Source: DASXAI01 sp963798445 (GTDB taxonomy: Bacteria; Actinomycetota; Acidimicrobiia; Acidimicrobiales; Ilumatobacteraceae). From it: DNA of 64,000 bases. The notes under the pieces are model-generated. The model searched no databases. It was not told the origin of the DNA and was given only the letters and a program-made list of their open reading frames with translations. Of the stretch, positions 23,850 to 33,021 are shown piece after piece. How positions within the stretch are numbered: the first letter of the stretch is position 1; each line of letters opens with the position of its first letter. Made by a program: the position numbers and the translations under genes. The stretch covers positions 1,612,001 to 1,676,000 of the forward strand of contig CAWCTH010000003.1 of the NCBI GenBank assembly GCA_963798445.1, in the 5' to 3' direction.

Positions 23850-25235
23850 GTGACGGCCGACGTCGTCGTCCTCGGCGCCGGACCGGCCGGTCTGGCGGCG
23901 GCGTGGCGCGCTGCGCTCGCCGGCCACCGCGTCGTCGTGCTGGACCGGGCCTCGTCCGTGGGTGGCATGGCGGCGTCGTTCGAGGTCGCCGGCCAGCGCG
24001 TCGATCACGGCAGCCACCGTCTGCACCACGCCACCGATCCCGAGGTGCTCGCCGCGCTGCAAGGTCTGCTCGGCGACGATCTGCAACTCCGGGCTCGCCA
24101 TGGGCGCTTGCGCCTCGATGGTCGCTGGCTCGAGTTTCCGCTGCGCGCCAGCGACCTCGTCCGCCGGCTCCCGCTGCGGGTTGCGGCCGCGATGACGGCT
24201 GACACCCTCACCGCGCCGTTGCGCCGTGCCGGTCCCGACGCCACGTTCCCGGAGGTCGTCACGGCTGGCCTGGGCCCGACCGTCGCCGGTCACTTCTACC
24301 TCCCGTACGCCCGCAAGCTGTTCGGCGTCGACCCGGCCGAGCTGGACGGCGAACTGGCCCGGCGCCGCGTCTCGGGTACGTCGCCGGCCACCATCTTGCG
24401 CCGCGTCGTCGCCCGCCGCGGCAGCAGTGCTCGCACCTTCCACTACCCCCGACGCGGTTTCGGCCAGATCACCGACGCCTTGGCCGACGCCGCCGCCGAT
24501 GCGGGGGTGACGTTCCAGCTGTCCGTCGAGGTACGAGGGGTCGACCTACGGCCCGACGGCATCACGGTCCGGCTCGCTGACGCGGCGGCCGTGAGCGGGG
24601 CTCGGTTGTGGTCCACGATCCCGGCCGGCGCGCTGGCGGCGCTGGCCACACCGGCCCCTCCGCCCGACGTGCTCACCGCCGCAGGAGCCCTCGATTACCG
24701 GGCCATGGCCCTCGTGTACCTCGTGGTCGACCGGCCCCGTTACACCGGGTTCGACGCTCACTACCTGCCCGACCCGGCGCACCCGGTGTCGCGGCTGTCC
24801 GAGCCGAAGAACTATCGCGACGGGCCGGACCCAGCCGATCACACGGTGCTGTGCGCCGAGGTGCCGTGCGCCGCGGGCGACGGGGTGTGGACGGCGTCCG
24901 ACACCTCACTCGCCACGATGGTGGCCGACGCCCTGGTGGCCGGGGGGCTACCGGCTGTCGCCCCCGTCGATGTGGCCGTGCGGCGGCTGCCCCACGTCTA
25001 CCCCGCCTATCGGCGCGGTTGGGCGGCGCAGCAGGATCGTCTGGAGGCGTGGGCGGCCGGCCACGAGCGACTGTTGCTGCTCGGCCGCCAGGCGCTGTTC
25101 GCCCACGACAACACCCACCACGCCCTGGCCATGGCGTGGGCCGCGGCGGCGTGCCTTGGGCGAGACGGGGCGTTCGACCACGAGCGCTGGCGGGCCGCCC
25201 GCGAGGACTTCCGCTCCCACGTGGTCGTCGACTGA
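23850..25235 (+). CDS. FAD-dependent oxidoreductase (amine oxidase / UGM-like superfamily)
   Basis: A 461-residue flavoprotein. The N-terminal dinucleotide motif GAGPAGLAAAWRAA (9-22) is followed by SSVGGMAASF, the GG motif of the amine oxidase and UDP-galactopyranose mutase groups, and a C-terminal FAD-contact region with LLLGRQALFAHDNTHHALAMAWAAA. The substrate is not evident. The gene after it, on the opposite strand, belongs to a glycosyltransferase operon, and similar flavoproteins often occur in polysaccharide clusters, which favours a sugar or lipid substrate. GTG start. Confidence 0.75.
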   Translation: MTADVVVLGAGPAGLAAAWRAALAGHRVVVLDRASSVGGMAASFEVAGQRVDHGSHRLHHATDPEVLAALQGLLGDDLQLRARHGRLRLDGRWLEFPLRASDLVRRLPLRVAAAMTADTLTAPLRRAGPDATFPEVVTAGLGPTVAGHFYLPYARKLFGVDPAELDGELARRRVSGTSPATILRRVVARRGSSARTFHYPRRGFGQITDALADAAADAGVTFQLSVEVRGVDLRPDGITVRLADAAAVSGARLWSTIPAGALAALATPAPPPDVLTAAGALDYRAMALVYLVVDRPRYTGFDAHYLPDPAHPVSRLSEPKNYRDGPDPADHTVLCAEVPCAAGDGVWTASDTSLATMVADALVAGGLPAVAPVDVAVRRLPHVYPAYRRGWAAQQDRLEAWAAGHERLLLLGRQALFAHDNTHHALAMAWAAAACLGRDGAFDHERWRAAREDFRSHVVVD

Positions 25236-25392
25236 CGTCGTCGAGCCAGCGTTCGGCCCCGCCGTGGCGTCGTTCTGGGAGAGGTTGGTCGGTGGCGGCG
25301 CGAATTCGGCGCGCTGGTGAACAACTTCCACACGAACCGTTCGCCGTCGGTGGACTGTCCCACCCCATCTCGCTCGGCCCGCGGGCCGTGCC

Positions 25393-26214
25393 TCAGAGCG
25401 GGCCGCCCGCAGGCGGCGCGTTGAGCTCGCGGTACACCGCCGGCCCGACGCGGCGCAGGTAACGCCCGAGCCGCACGAAGCTGCGGCCCGACTCCCGGAA
25501 GCCGTAGGAGATCGGCACCTCGGTGTAGCGCGCCCCCTTGGCCAGCAGGTCGAGGGTGAGCACCTGGGCGTAGTTGTAGTCGTGGATGATCTCCGCCCCG
25601 GCAGCGGCCCACGGTGCGAACGCCCGGTACCCGGACTGACCGTCGGTGATGGGGCATCGTGCCACCCACGCCAGCACCAACGTGAGGGCACGGTTGCCGG
25701 CCCGGCGGTGCGGGAGCATGTGGCGGATGTCGCCGGCGAAGCGCGAGCCCACCACGTAGTCGGCTCGGCCCTCCAGGATGGGTGCCACCATCTGGCCCAG
25801 CTCGTCGGGCGCGTACTCACCATCGGCATCGCAGAAGGCCACCGCCACCGGATCGTGCTCGCCGGCGGCGGCCAGGCCCGTGCGCACGGCGGCGCCCAGA
25901 CCGAGGTTGCGGGGATGAGCGACCAACTCGGCGCCGGCGTCGCACGCCGCTTTGGCCGTGTCATCACCGGAGCCGTCGTCCACCACGATCACCAACACCG
26001 GATGGCCGCCGACCTCGCTGGGCACGCGCGCCAGCACGGCGCCGATCCGCGGCCCCTCGTTGTGGGCCGGCAGCACGAGCACGACCGGACCCGCCGCCGG
26101 ACCTGGCGCCGGGCGCACGACCGGCTCCGGACGCACGACCGCCCCCGGTCCAGCCGGGATCGACCGGGGCAAGCGCAGGCGCGGCCGCCACCCCAGCGGG
26201 AACCGACCCCTCAC
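25393..26214 (-). CDS. GT2 family glycosyltransferase (dolichyl-phosphate mannosyltransferase-like)
   Basis: A 273-residue GT-A glycosyltransferase with LVLPAHNEGPRIGAVL, VVDDGSGDDT and the DADGEY metal motif, then SGYRAF and a C-terminal amphipathic region without clear membrane helices. It resembles polyprenyl-phosphate sugar transferases that load a lipid carrier. The GTG at 26214 overlaps the stop of the upstream membrane gene (GTGA). Coupling with a GT-C-like membrane protein suggests a two-step route: this enzyme makes lipid-linked sugar and the neighbour uses it outside. Confidence 0.85.
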   Translation of the reverse strand: MRGRFPLGWRPRLRLPRSIPAGPGAVVRPEPVVRPAPGPAAGPVVLVLPAHNEGPRIGAVLARVPSEVGGHPVLVIVVDDGSGDDTAKAACDAGAELVAHPRNLGLGAAVRTGLAAAGEHDPVAVAFCDADGEYAPDELGQMVAPILEGRADYVVGSRFAGDIRHMLPHRRAGNRALTLVLAWVARCPITDGQSGYRAFAPWAAAGAEIIHDYNYAQVLTLDLLAKGARYTEVPISYGFRESGRSFVRLGRYLRRVGPAVYRELNAPPAGGPL

Positions 26215-27632
26215 GAGCGCGCTCGACGCCACGTCCACACCCCCACCGCCACGAGCCCCACCGACCACACCGCCAGCAGCCCGCCCGACGCCACGTTCTG
26301 GTCCAGCCCGTTGGGCAGCACCCACCGGGTCAACCGCACGAACGGGTCGAGGGTGCGGTCGAAGTCGACGATGAGCGTGTGGTGGTGGCTCAGGACCCCG
26401 ACCAACAAGAAGCCGTACGCCGCCACACCGAGCAGACCCAAGACGAGCAGCACCCGCCGGCCCAGCGGGCCGAGCCGTTGCGCCCACCAGGCGATGGCCA
26501 GCACGGCCAGCGGGATCACCACCACCGTCTGGCGACCGGGCCACCACCAGCCCTGCATCGTGAGCGCCACGTACGTGGCCGTGAGCCAGCCGGCGCCCAG
26601 CGTGGCGAGGAGCGCGATGGCCCCGGGCGGCCGGCGCCGGGCCATGACCGCCATCGCCGGCACGATGGCCAGGAACGCCGGCTGCCAGATGGCGAGACCG
26701 AAGTAGCGGTCGACGAGGAGGCCGGTGAGCCGCTGCGACCGGCCGACGTAGTCGGGCTGGTTGCCCACGACGCTGAAGTCGCCGGCGGTGAAGTGTGAGC
26801 CCGACGCGTAGGCCGTCCACCCGCCGTAGAGCCACCAGTGTCCGGCCAGGTAGGCGCCGCCGGCCACCACCAGACCGGCCAGCACACCAGCGGCCCGGCG
26901 GGCGTGGCCGGCGCGCCACTGCTGCACCAGCAGGCCGGCGGCCAGCACCGCCGCCACCGGCACGTACTTCACCGACAACCACGGCAGCGCGACCACGGCG
27001 AGGGCGGCGCCGATCGCCGCCCGTCGGGTCGGTGGACCGGTCAGCCACCAGAAGCACGCCAGCGTCACCAGCGCGGCGGGCAACTCGGGGTAGATCTGGG
27101 TGCCGTAGATGGCCAGTGGCGGGCTGAGGCCCGCGACCAGTGCCGCCGCCAGCGCGATCGGCGCCCCCACACCGATCCGGCGCCGGGCCACGACGGCCAG
27201 CAGCCAGGCCAGCACGCCGGCCATGGCCGCCATCGCCAGCTTGGCCCCGAGCCAGCCGCCGAGGCCGACCGGCGCCGCCAGGATGAGGGGCAGCAGGGGG
27301 TCGTGGGGCTCGATCTGGGAGCCGTCGTGCTGGATCTCGGCCTGCACCGGCAGCAGCACCTCGTGGAAGTCGAGGTAGCGCGCCGCCGCCCGCTCGTCGC
27401 TCACGTCGACGTCGTGGTCCTCCCACAGCGAGATGGCGGTGAGGAGGTAATGGGGCTCGTCGGCGGTGGTGCGGGCCTCGTAGGTGGCCCACATCGGCGC
27501 GCCGATCGCCACGAACAGGGCCACGATCACACCGACGGCCACCGGCGCCCATCGGTGCTCGTACCAGCGCAGCGGCCGCGGCCCGAGCGACGGGTCGGCG
27601 ACCGTCAGGCGAACAGCGGTTGCCCGAGCCAC
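26211..27632 (-). CDS. polytopic membrane protein, GT-C glycosyltransferase-like
   Basis: A 473-residue protein with about ten to twelve hydrophobic helices. The first extracytoplasmic loop begins TTADEPHYLLT with an acidic pair, as in GT39/ArnT-like GT-C enzymes that use polyprenyl-linked sugars. The start is probably GTG at 27632, which overlaps the 3' end of the EfeB gene by 28 bases and has GAGGGT just upstream; no better start is visible before the first helix. The downstream GT2 gene overlaps its stop. Substrate unknown. Confidence 0.7.
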   Translation of the reverse strand: MARATAVRLTVADPSLGPRPLRWYEHRWAPVAVGVIVALFVAIGAPMWATYEARTTADEPHYLLTAISLWEDHDVDVSDERAAARYLDFHEVLLPVQAEIQHDGSQIEPHDPLLPLILAAPVGLGGWLGAKLAMAAMAGVLAWLLAVVARRRIGVGAPIALAAALVAGLSPPLAIYGTQIYPELPAALVTLACFWWLTGPPTRRAAIGAALAVVALPWLSVKYVPVAAVLAAGLLVQQWRAGHARRAAGVLAGLVVAGGAYLAGHWWLYGGWTAYASGSHFTAGDFSVVGNQPDYVGRSQRLTGLLVDRYFGLAIWQPAFLAIVPAMAVMARRRPPGAIALLATLGAGWLTATYVALTMQGWWWPGRQTVVVIPLAVLAIAWWAQRLGPLGRRVLLVLGLLGVAAYGFLLVGVLSHHHTLIVDFDRTLDPFVRLTRWVLPNGLDQNVASGGLLAVWSVGLVAVGVWTWRRARS

Positions 27633-28861
27633 GTACCCTCGGGAGCGCCCGGCAGGGCGTAGAAGAACCCGCCGCCCTGCGGCTGGATGTACTCCTCGAG
27701 CGGCTCGCCCGCCAGCCGCGCCTGTGTCCGCAGGAACTGGCCCATGGTGCGCTGGTAGGAGACGAAGGCCAGGCCCTGGTCGAGGCGGCCGCCGCCGTCG
27801 AAGCCGCGCGAGAAGCTGATGCCCTTGCGGAAGATGAGGTCGTCGTCGGTCAGGGGGGTGCGGGGGTTGGCCAGACGGATGTGGGCGTCCAGGGGCGTGA
27901 CGGCACCCTCGGGATCGGCGGCGTAGTCGGGGATGTCGGTCTCGCGCCGGCCGTCCAGGGGGGCTCCGTTCGCCTTGCGCCGCCCGATCAGCGCCTCCTG
28001 CTCGGCCAGGCGCGTGCGATCCCAGAACTCGACGAACATCCGGATGACGCGCACCACGTGGTAGGAACCGCCGACCGCCCACGCCGGTTCGCCGTCGGCG
28101 GGCTGCACCCACACGAAGCGGTCCATGACACCACCGTCGTCGGGCCGTAGGTTGGCGGTGCCGTCGACGAAGCCCATGAGGTTGCGCACGCCGGCCTCAC
28201 CGGGACCGGCCTCGGTGCGCCGGTTGTAGCCGTCGAGCATCCAGTGCAATGCCATCGTGGCGCGGGTGGCCCGCATGAGCTGACGCAGGGCGAAGAGGTT
28301 CACGTCCTCGTGGGCGCTCGAGATGCTGAGGAGGACATCGCCGTGCGAGCGGGCCGGATCGAGCTTGTCGTTGGCCAGGAACGGCATGGTGGCGAGGTCG
28401 CGCGGCGTCTGGGCGGCGAGGCCGTAGCGCTCGTCGAACAACGACGCCCCCACCGACGTCACGATGGACAGGTCCGCGGGCGGCGCGGGGTTCCCGACCG
28501 AGCCGGTGTACAGGGGCGGGAACCCCGGATCGCGGTCCTCGTAGCGCTGCCCTTCCATGATGCGCTGTGATTCGGTGGTGATCGCCTTGAACGTGTCGAT
28601 CAGCTCGTCGCGCCCGTCCGCGGTGACGGTGAACGACGCCATGAGGCCGTACTCGTTGCCGGGGTAGGTGATGCCCGTCTGGTGGGCGCCGGCGAACGGG
28701 ACGTAGCCCGGCGCGCCGCGGCCGCCGGCGGCGACCGAGTCATCTGAACCGGATCCGGACGCCGAGCTCGACGATCCGCCCGCGCTGCAGCCTGCGCCCA
28801 CGGCGGCGGCGGCTCCTCCGGCCAGGGCCGTGGTCAGGAAGGTGCGCCTACTGAGCGCCAT
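27605..28861 (-). CDS. efeB: Dyp-type heme peroxidase, Tat-exported (EfeB)
   Basis: A 418-residue deferrochelatase/peroxidase. The Tat signal SRRTFLTTALAGG (4-16) is followed by a cysteine in AVGAGCSAG that could also be lipid-modified, then the DyP fold. The distal GFVDGT motif (GxxDG) is present, and the proximal histidine region VVRVIRMFVEFWDRT follows. EfeB acts outside the cytoplasmic membrane to oxidise ferrous iron or free iron from heme for uptake. The EfeO gene lies 32 bases upstream on the same strand; no EfeU permease gene is in the window. Confidence 0.92.
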   Translation of the reverse strand: MALSRRTFLTTALAGGAAAAVGAGCSAGGSSSSASGSGSDDSVAAGGRGAPGYVPFAGAHQTGITYPGNEYGLMASFTVTADGRDELIDTFKAITTESQRIMEGQRYEDRDPGFPPLYTGSVGNPAPPADLSIVTSVGASLFDERYGLAAQTPRDLATMPFLANDKLDPARSHGDVLLSISSAHEDVNLFALRQLMRATRATMALHWMLDGYNRRTEAGPGEAGVRNLMGFVDGTANLRPDDGGVMDRFVWVQPADGEPAWAVGGSYHVVRVIRMFVEFWDRTRLAEQEALIGRRKANGAPLDGRRETDIPDYAADPEGAVTPLDAHIRLANPRTPLTDDDLIFRKGISFSRGFDGGGRLDQGLAFVSYQRTMGQFLRTQARLAGEPLEEYIQPQGGGFFYALPGAPEGTWLGQPLFA

Positions 28862-28893
28862 GAGGACAGCCTATGACGTCGGCCGGTGGGACA

Positions 28894-29832
28894 TCACGGC
28901 AACCCGAGCACGCCGGCCACCGTGGCCAGGTTCTCCGAGAGCGCCGCCAGCGAGGTCTTCATCTTCGTGGTGTCGGCCGCCGTCAACGCGCTGAAGGGCT
29001 TGTAGCCGGCGCCGTCCGCGTAGGCCTGGATCTCGGCCTGGACCTCGCTGAATCCGGCCTCGATCTTGTCGTCGAGGGCGGCGTCCTTGGCCTTGACCGC
29101 CGGGGCGAGGGCGTCGTAGGCGGCCCTCGAGCCGGCGACGTTGGCGGCGACGTCCCACAGGTCGGTGCCCGAGTACCGGTCTTCCTCACCGGTGATCTTC
29201 CCTTCCGACACCTCCTCGATGAGGTCGGCGGCACCGGCCGGGATGGCATCGGGCGGGATGTCGGTGGTGTCGATGGTGGACTTCAGCTTGGCGATGTTGG
29301 CGTCGAGGCCGTCGGCCAGCGCCGCTGCCCCGGACGAGGGGCCGATGTCGTTCTTCACCCAGAGCAGGTACTCCAGCTTGTGCCAGCCGGTCCACGCCGG
29401 GTCGTCCTCGTTGGCGAAGTCGTCGACGCGGGAGTCGACGGCCCCATCGATGTCCTCCACCAGGGCGGCGATGGGCTCGATGCCCTCCCACGCCTGACGC
29501 GACGGGGCGTAGGCGTCCTTGGCCGCCTGCACGTCTCCGGCCCGCACGGCGTCGGTGAAGACCTTCACATCGGCCACCAGCTTGTCCACCTGCTGGCGGA
29601 CGTACTGCGTGTACTGGGCGGCGCCCTCGTTCACCAGGGGGTCGTCGGACGACGCGTTCGGGTCGACGGTGATGCCGGTCGCGGTGCCGGCACCACTGCC
29701 CGAGCCCGACCCGGGGCCGGACCCGGAAGCCGACGCCGATCCCCGGGTGCTGGCACCGTCGTCGCTACACGCGGCGACGCCGAGGGCCACGGTGAGGAGC
29801 AGGGCGGCTGACACGAGCCTGGAGCGACGCAC
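28894..29832 (-). CDS. efeO: EfeO-like iron-binding lipoprotein (imelysin/M75 family)
   Basis: A 312-residue exported protein. The signal ends in a lipobox (GVAAC) and is followed by a Ser/Gly-rich linker and the M75 helical domain. The HxxE metal motif appears as HKLEYLLW. It binds iron for the EfeUOB importer. The start is GTG at 29832, 11 bases from a TTAG/CTAA inverted repeat; an earlier start would place the operator inside the gene. It is the first gene of an efeO-efeB-GT-C-GT2 run with gaps of 32, -28 and -4 bases. Confidence 0.9.
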   Translation of the reverse strand: MRRSRLVSAALLLTVALGVAACSDDGASTRGSASASGSGPGSGSGSGAGTATGITVDPNASSDDPLVNEGAAQYTQYVRQQVDKLVADVKVFTDAVRAGDVQAAKDAYAPSRQAWEGIEPIAALVEDIDGAVDSRVDDFANEDDPAWTGWHKLEYLLWVKNDIGPSSGAAALADGLDANIAKLKSTIDTTDIPPDAIPAGAADLIEEVSEGKITGEEDRYSGTDLWDVAANVAGSRAAYDALAPAVKAKDAALDDKIEAGFSEVQAEIQAYADGAGYKPFSALTAADTTKMKTSLAALSENLATVAGVLGLP

Positions 29833-29842
29833 GGCGTGGTGT

Positions 29843-29855
29843 TTAGCAACCCTAA
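29843..29855 (-). promoter_or_regulatory. TTAG-N5-CTAA inverted repeat before efeO (iron-box-like)
   Basis: On the coding strand the element reads TTAGGGTTGCTAA, very close to TTAGGGTCACCTAA at 2897-2910 and to half sites of actinobacterial DtxR/IdeR boxes. It lies 11 bases before the efeO start. Iron repression of efe genes is well known, so a metal-responsive operator is likely. The DtxR-family gene 6 kb away is a candidate binder. Confidence 0.55.
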
Positions 29856-29904
29856 CATCGAGAAGCAAGAAGCCGGACGGCCAGAAGCAGGCGGGCCGAC
29901 GAGC

Positions 29905-30675
29905 TCAGGCCGGGTAGCCGACCAACGCGACCTCCGAGATGGGGGTGTAGTCGAGGTCACCCGGCGGCGTCGTGCCCAGGATCTCCAGCGTCACCGTGGT
30001 GGTCACCACGTCGACCGGGATGCTCTGCATGGTGCGGTCGGGGGTGAAGGTCTGATCGACGGTCGTGGCGTTGGCGAAGGTCCAGCGCACGCCGGTCAAC
30101 TTGCGCATCTGGGTGAAGCGGTCGGCGGCGGTGCAGTTGTCGATCTTGTCGTAGCCGGGGATGAGACCCACCGACGTCAGATGGGTCGGTGCCGCCAGCG
30201 TGAGCTGCAGGGTCTGGCCGGTGCCGTCACCCAAGGACCGCCAGGCCGTGGCCGGGTCGCCGTCTTGCACGTTGGCCGGGTCGTAGCTGGTGACCTCGCC
30301 ACAGCCGTTCTGGGCCGGACCGGTCTGACCCGACGCCGCCACGGTGGCCTTCACGGGTGCCGGTGCCGGTGCCACGGTGGTGGCACCGGGGGCGGCGGTG
30401 GTGGCGACGGTGGGCACGGGCGCGGCGGTGGTGGCCACCACCGTCGTCGGGGCGTTCTTGCGGGCCTCGATCTCCTGGCCCCGCTCGTCGGCGGCGGCCC
30501 ACAGCCGGTTGGCCCCGACGATCAGGACGGCGGCAAGGGCGGCTACCACGATGGTGTACGCAGCGGGGCGGGTGAAGGACGGCCCCAAGCGGCGCCCGCA
30601 GGCCCAGCAGCGGCGGTCGTCACGCTCCAGCTCGGCGTGGCACCTGGGGCAGTACACGCGCTCGACGCTACTCAC
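29905..30675 (-). CDS. zinc ribbon-TM-discoidin-like surface protein
   Basis: A 256-residue protein with an N-terminal zinc ribbon CPRC..CWAC (9-26), one membrane helix (about 38-58), a Thr/Ala/Pro-rich linker (about 75-115) and a C-terminal beta-rich domain with NVQDGDPATAWRSLGDGTGQ, which matches the F5/8 or NADase-type glycan-binding fold. The ribbon would face the cytoplasm and the discoidin-like domain the outside. Function unknown; glycan binding at the cell surface is suggested by the fold. It lies between efeO and the HelD gene on the same strand. Confidence 0.75.
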   Translation of the reverse strand: MSSVERVYCPRCHAELERDDRRCWACGRRLGPSFTRPAAYTIVVAALAAVLIVGANRLWAAADERGQEIEARKNAPTTVVATTAAPVPTVATTAAPGATTVAPAPAPVKATVAASGQTGPAQNGCGEVTSYDPANVQDGDPATAWRSLGDGTGQTLQLTLAAPTHLTSVGLIPGYDKIDNCTAADRFTQMRKLTGVRWTFANATTVDQTFTPDRTMQSIPVDVVTTTVTLEILGTTPPGDLDYTPISEVALVGYPA

Positions 30676-30705
30676 CAGGGAGGCGACGAGGGCTGACGCC
30701 CTGCG

Positions 30706-32859
30706 CTACTCGACCAGGGCTTCGGGCAGGGGCTCGACGTGCACGACCGCCAGCGACTTCGTGGCGCGCGTGAGGGCCACGTACAGCGCCCGCATGCCCT
30801 GTGCCTCCTCGGCCACGATGCGCGCCGGCTCGACGACGACCACGGTGTCCAGCTCGAGGCCCTTCACCAGGCCGACCGGCACCAGGGTGACGTGCGCGTC
30901 CAGACCGTCCTGCGGGGCCACGCCGAAGGAGAGCCCGCTGCCGTCGAGGGCGGCCATCACCTCGGCCATCATCGAGTCGGCGACGATGACCGCCGTGCTG
31001 CCACCAACCGTGGCGCTGAACCGGTCGATCTCGGCCACGATGGCCGGCCCGAGACCGCCGTGGTCGACCCGGACGATCGACGGCGGCAGCTCGCCCTGGC
31101 GGATCGAGGAGGGCGGCGCCAGCGCCGGGGCCGCCACCCGCAGGACGCGGGCCGCCAGCGCCATGGTCTGGGCGGGGATGCGGTAGCCGACGGTGAGCTC
31201 GGTGACCCGGGCCGGCCGGCGATCGGGCAGGTGCCGCAGCACGTCCGACCAGTCGCGCGGGGCGTGGGGCCCCGTGGCCTGGGCGATGTCGCCCACCACC
31301 GTCATGGAGCCGTTCAGCGACCGGCGCGCCGCCATGCGGAGCTGCATCGGGGTGAGGTCCTGGGCCTCGTCGATGACGATGTGGCCGTAGGTGCGGATCT
31401 CCTCGCTGTGCTCGGACTGATCCGACGAGCGGACCTTGCCGTTGCGCAGCGCCCGCGGGCCGAGCAGCTCCCTGGCCTCGTCGAGCAGGCCGGCGTCGTG
31501 CTCGGACCAGCGCGCCGAGTCCAGGTCGACCGAGCGCGGCCGGTACAGCGACGCCACCTCGTCGTCGGACAGCCAGCGGGAGCCGGCGAGGCGCAGCAGC
31601 GCCTTCGAGCCGAACAGGTCGTGCAGGAGCTGCGCCGGCGTGAGCACCGGCCACAGCCGCTCCAAGGCGACCTTCACCTCCTCGGAACCCCGTGTGCGGT
31701 CGCGCACGACCTCGGCACTGACGCCGTCGCGGCTGCTGGCCGCAAGCGCGGCGTACACCTCGCCCTCGACGAAGCGCCGCGCCGCGTTGTGGCGCCGGAA
31801 GCGGCGGCGGGCGGCCTGCACGATGCGATTGGTCTCGGCGGCGCGCAGGCGCAGGTTCGACAGGCCGAAGGGCACGACCACGTCTTCCTTGAGCGGCCGT
31901 TCCCGGTCGGCCACCGCCTTGGCGATCACGTCGGCCATGCGGACGTCGCCCTTGACCCGGGCCGAGAACGCGCTCTCGGGTGCCCCGAAACGGGCGTCGG
32001 GCACGAGGTCGGTGAGCACGACCTCCTCCACGCCGGCCTCGCCCAGCGACGGCAGCACCCGCTCGATGTAGCGCAGGAACAGGCGGTTGGGCCCGATCAC
32101 CAGCACGCCCTGGTCCTCGAGCGGGAACCGGTAGGTGTAGAGGAGGTAGGCGGCGCGGTGCAGGGCGACGACGGTCTTGCCGGTGCCGGGACCGCCCTGG
32201 ACCACCAGCACCCCGGCCTGCGGCGACCGGATGATCTCGTCCTGCTCGGCCTGGATGGTGGCGACGATGTCGCCCAGGCGACCGGTGCGGCCCTGTTCCA
32301 GGGCGGCGATGAGGGTGGAGTACCCGGTGAGGGCTCGCCCTTCGCCGTTGGACTCGTCGATGTCGGTCCCGATGCCCAGATGGCCGTCACCGAACAGCTC
32401 GTCTTCGATGTCGAGGAGCTGGCGACCCTTCATGGCGAAGTGGCGGCGCCGCGCCAGTCCCATGGGATTGCGGCCCGTGGCCCGGTAGAAGGGCTCGGCC
32501 ACCGGCGCCCGCCAGTCGATCACGACCGGCTCCCGCGCCTCGTCGGCCACGGCCAGGCGCCCGAGGTGGAACGACTCCACGCCCTCGGCGCTGCTGGGGT
32601 CGCCGACGGTGGTGCCGGTCTCCGCGAGCCGGTCGATGCGCCCGAACACCAGCACCGAGTCGTGCAGATCGAGCTGCGTGAGGCGGCTGTAGAGCGCCTC
32701 CTCGAACACGTCACGCTCGTAGCGGTTCTGGTGGGTGCCACCCCGACCGGCCTCGGTGAGGTCACGGAGTCGCCACGCATCCTCTCGGCTGCGCTCGAGG
32801 CAGGTGTACGCGAAATCGATGTACGCCTGCTCTTCCACGAGATCGGGGTGCTCTGACAT
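30706..32859 (-). CDS. helD: HelD/HelR-type RNA polymerase-recycling helicase
   Basis: A 717-residue UvrD-like ATPase. The N-terminal coiled region and FHLGRLAVADE..PVVIDWRAPVAEPFYRAT are diagnostic of HelD. Walker A is GGPGTGKTVVALHRAAYLLY, motif II is DEAQD, and the C-terminal VALTRA completes the helicase core. HelD removes stalled RNA polymerase from DNA; actinobacterial HelR also protects against rifamycins. The ATG is at 32859. No rifamycin-associated palindrome was found upstream, only CCCC-N5-GGGG at 32879-32891. Confidence 0.9.
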   Translation of the reverse strand: MSEHPDLVEEQAYIDFAYTCLERSREDAWRLRDLTEAGRGGTHQNRYERDVFEEALYSRLTQLDLHDSVLVFGRIDRLAETGTTVGDPSSAEGVESFHLGRLAVADEAREPVVIDWRAPVAEPFYRATGRNPMGLARRRHFAMKGRQLLDIEDELFGDGHLGIGTDIDESNGEGRALTGYSTLIAALEQGRTGRLGDIVATIQAEQDEIIRSPQAGVLVVQGGPGTGKTVVALHRAAYLLYTYRFPLEDQGVLVIGPNRLFLRYIERVLPSLGEAGVEEVVLTDLVPDARFGAPESAFSARVKGDVRMADVIAKAVADRERPLKEDVVVPFGLSNLRLRAAETNRIVQAARRRFRRHNAARRFVEGEVYAALAASSRDGVSAEVVRDRTRGSEEVKVALERLWPVLTPAQLLHDLFGSKALLRLAGSRWLSDDEVASLYRPRSVDLDSARWSEHDAGLLDEARELLGPRALRNGKVRSSDQSEHSEEIRTYGHIVIDEAQDLTPMQLRMAARRSLNGSMTVVGDIAQATGPHAPRDWSDVLRHLPDRRPARVTELTVGYRIPAQTMALAARVLRVAAPALAPPSSIRQGELPPSIVRVDHGGLGPAIVAEIDRFSATVGGSTAVIVADSMMAEVMAALDGSGLSFGVAPQDGLDAHVTLVPVGLVKGLELDTVVVVEPARIVAEEAQGMRALYVALTRATKSLAVVHVEPLPEALVE

Positions 32860-33021
32860 GCGGTTGGGCTCGACTCCTCCCCGGCATGGGGAAGAAACAC
32901 TTTAACGGGTCGGCTCGCGAGGCAGTCGGCGGAGCGCAGCCAGCCCGATGGCGCAAACACGGAGGGCTACGCTGCGGCGACGCAAACCGGCCCGAGGGCG
33001 CCGGGCACGGAGGGTCCATAC

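Noticed and set aside
32879..32891. Rifamycin-associated element before the HelD gene
   Set aside because: Only CCCC-N5-GGGG is present; the longer palindrome known for rifamycin-induced genes is not seen.
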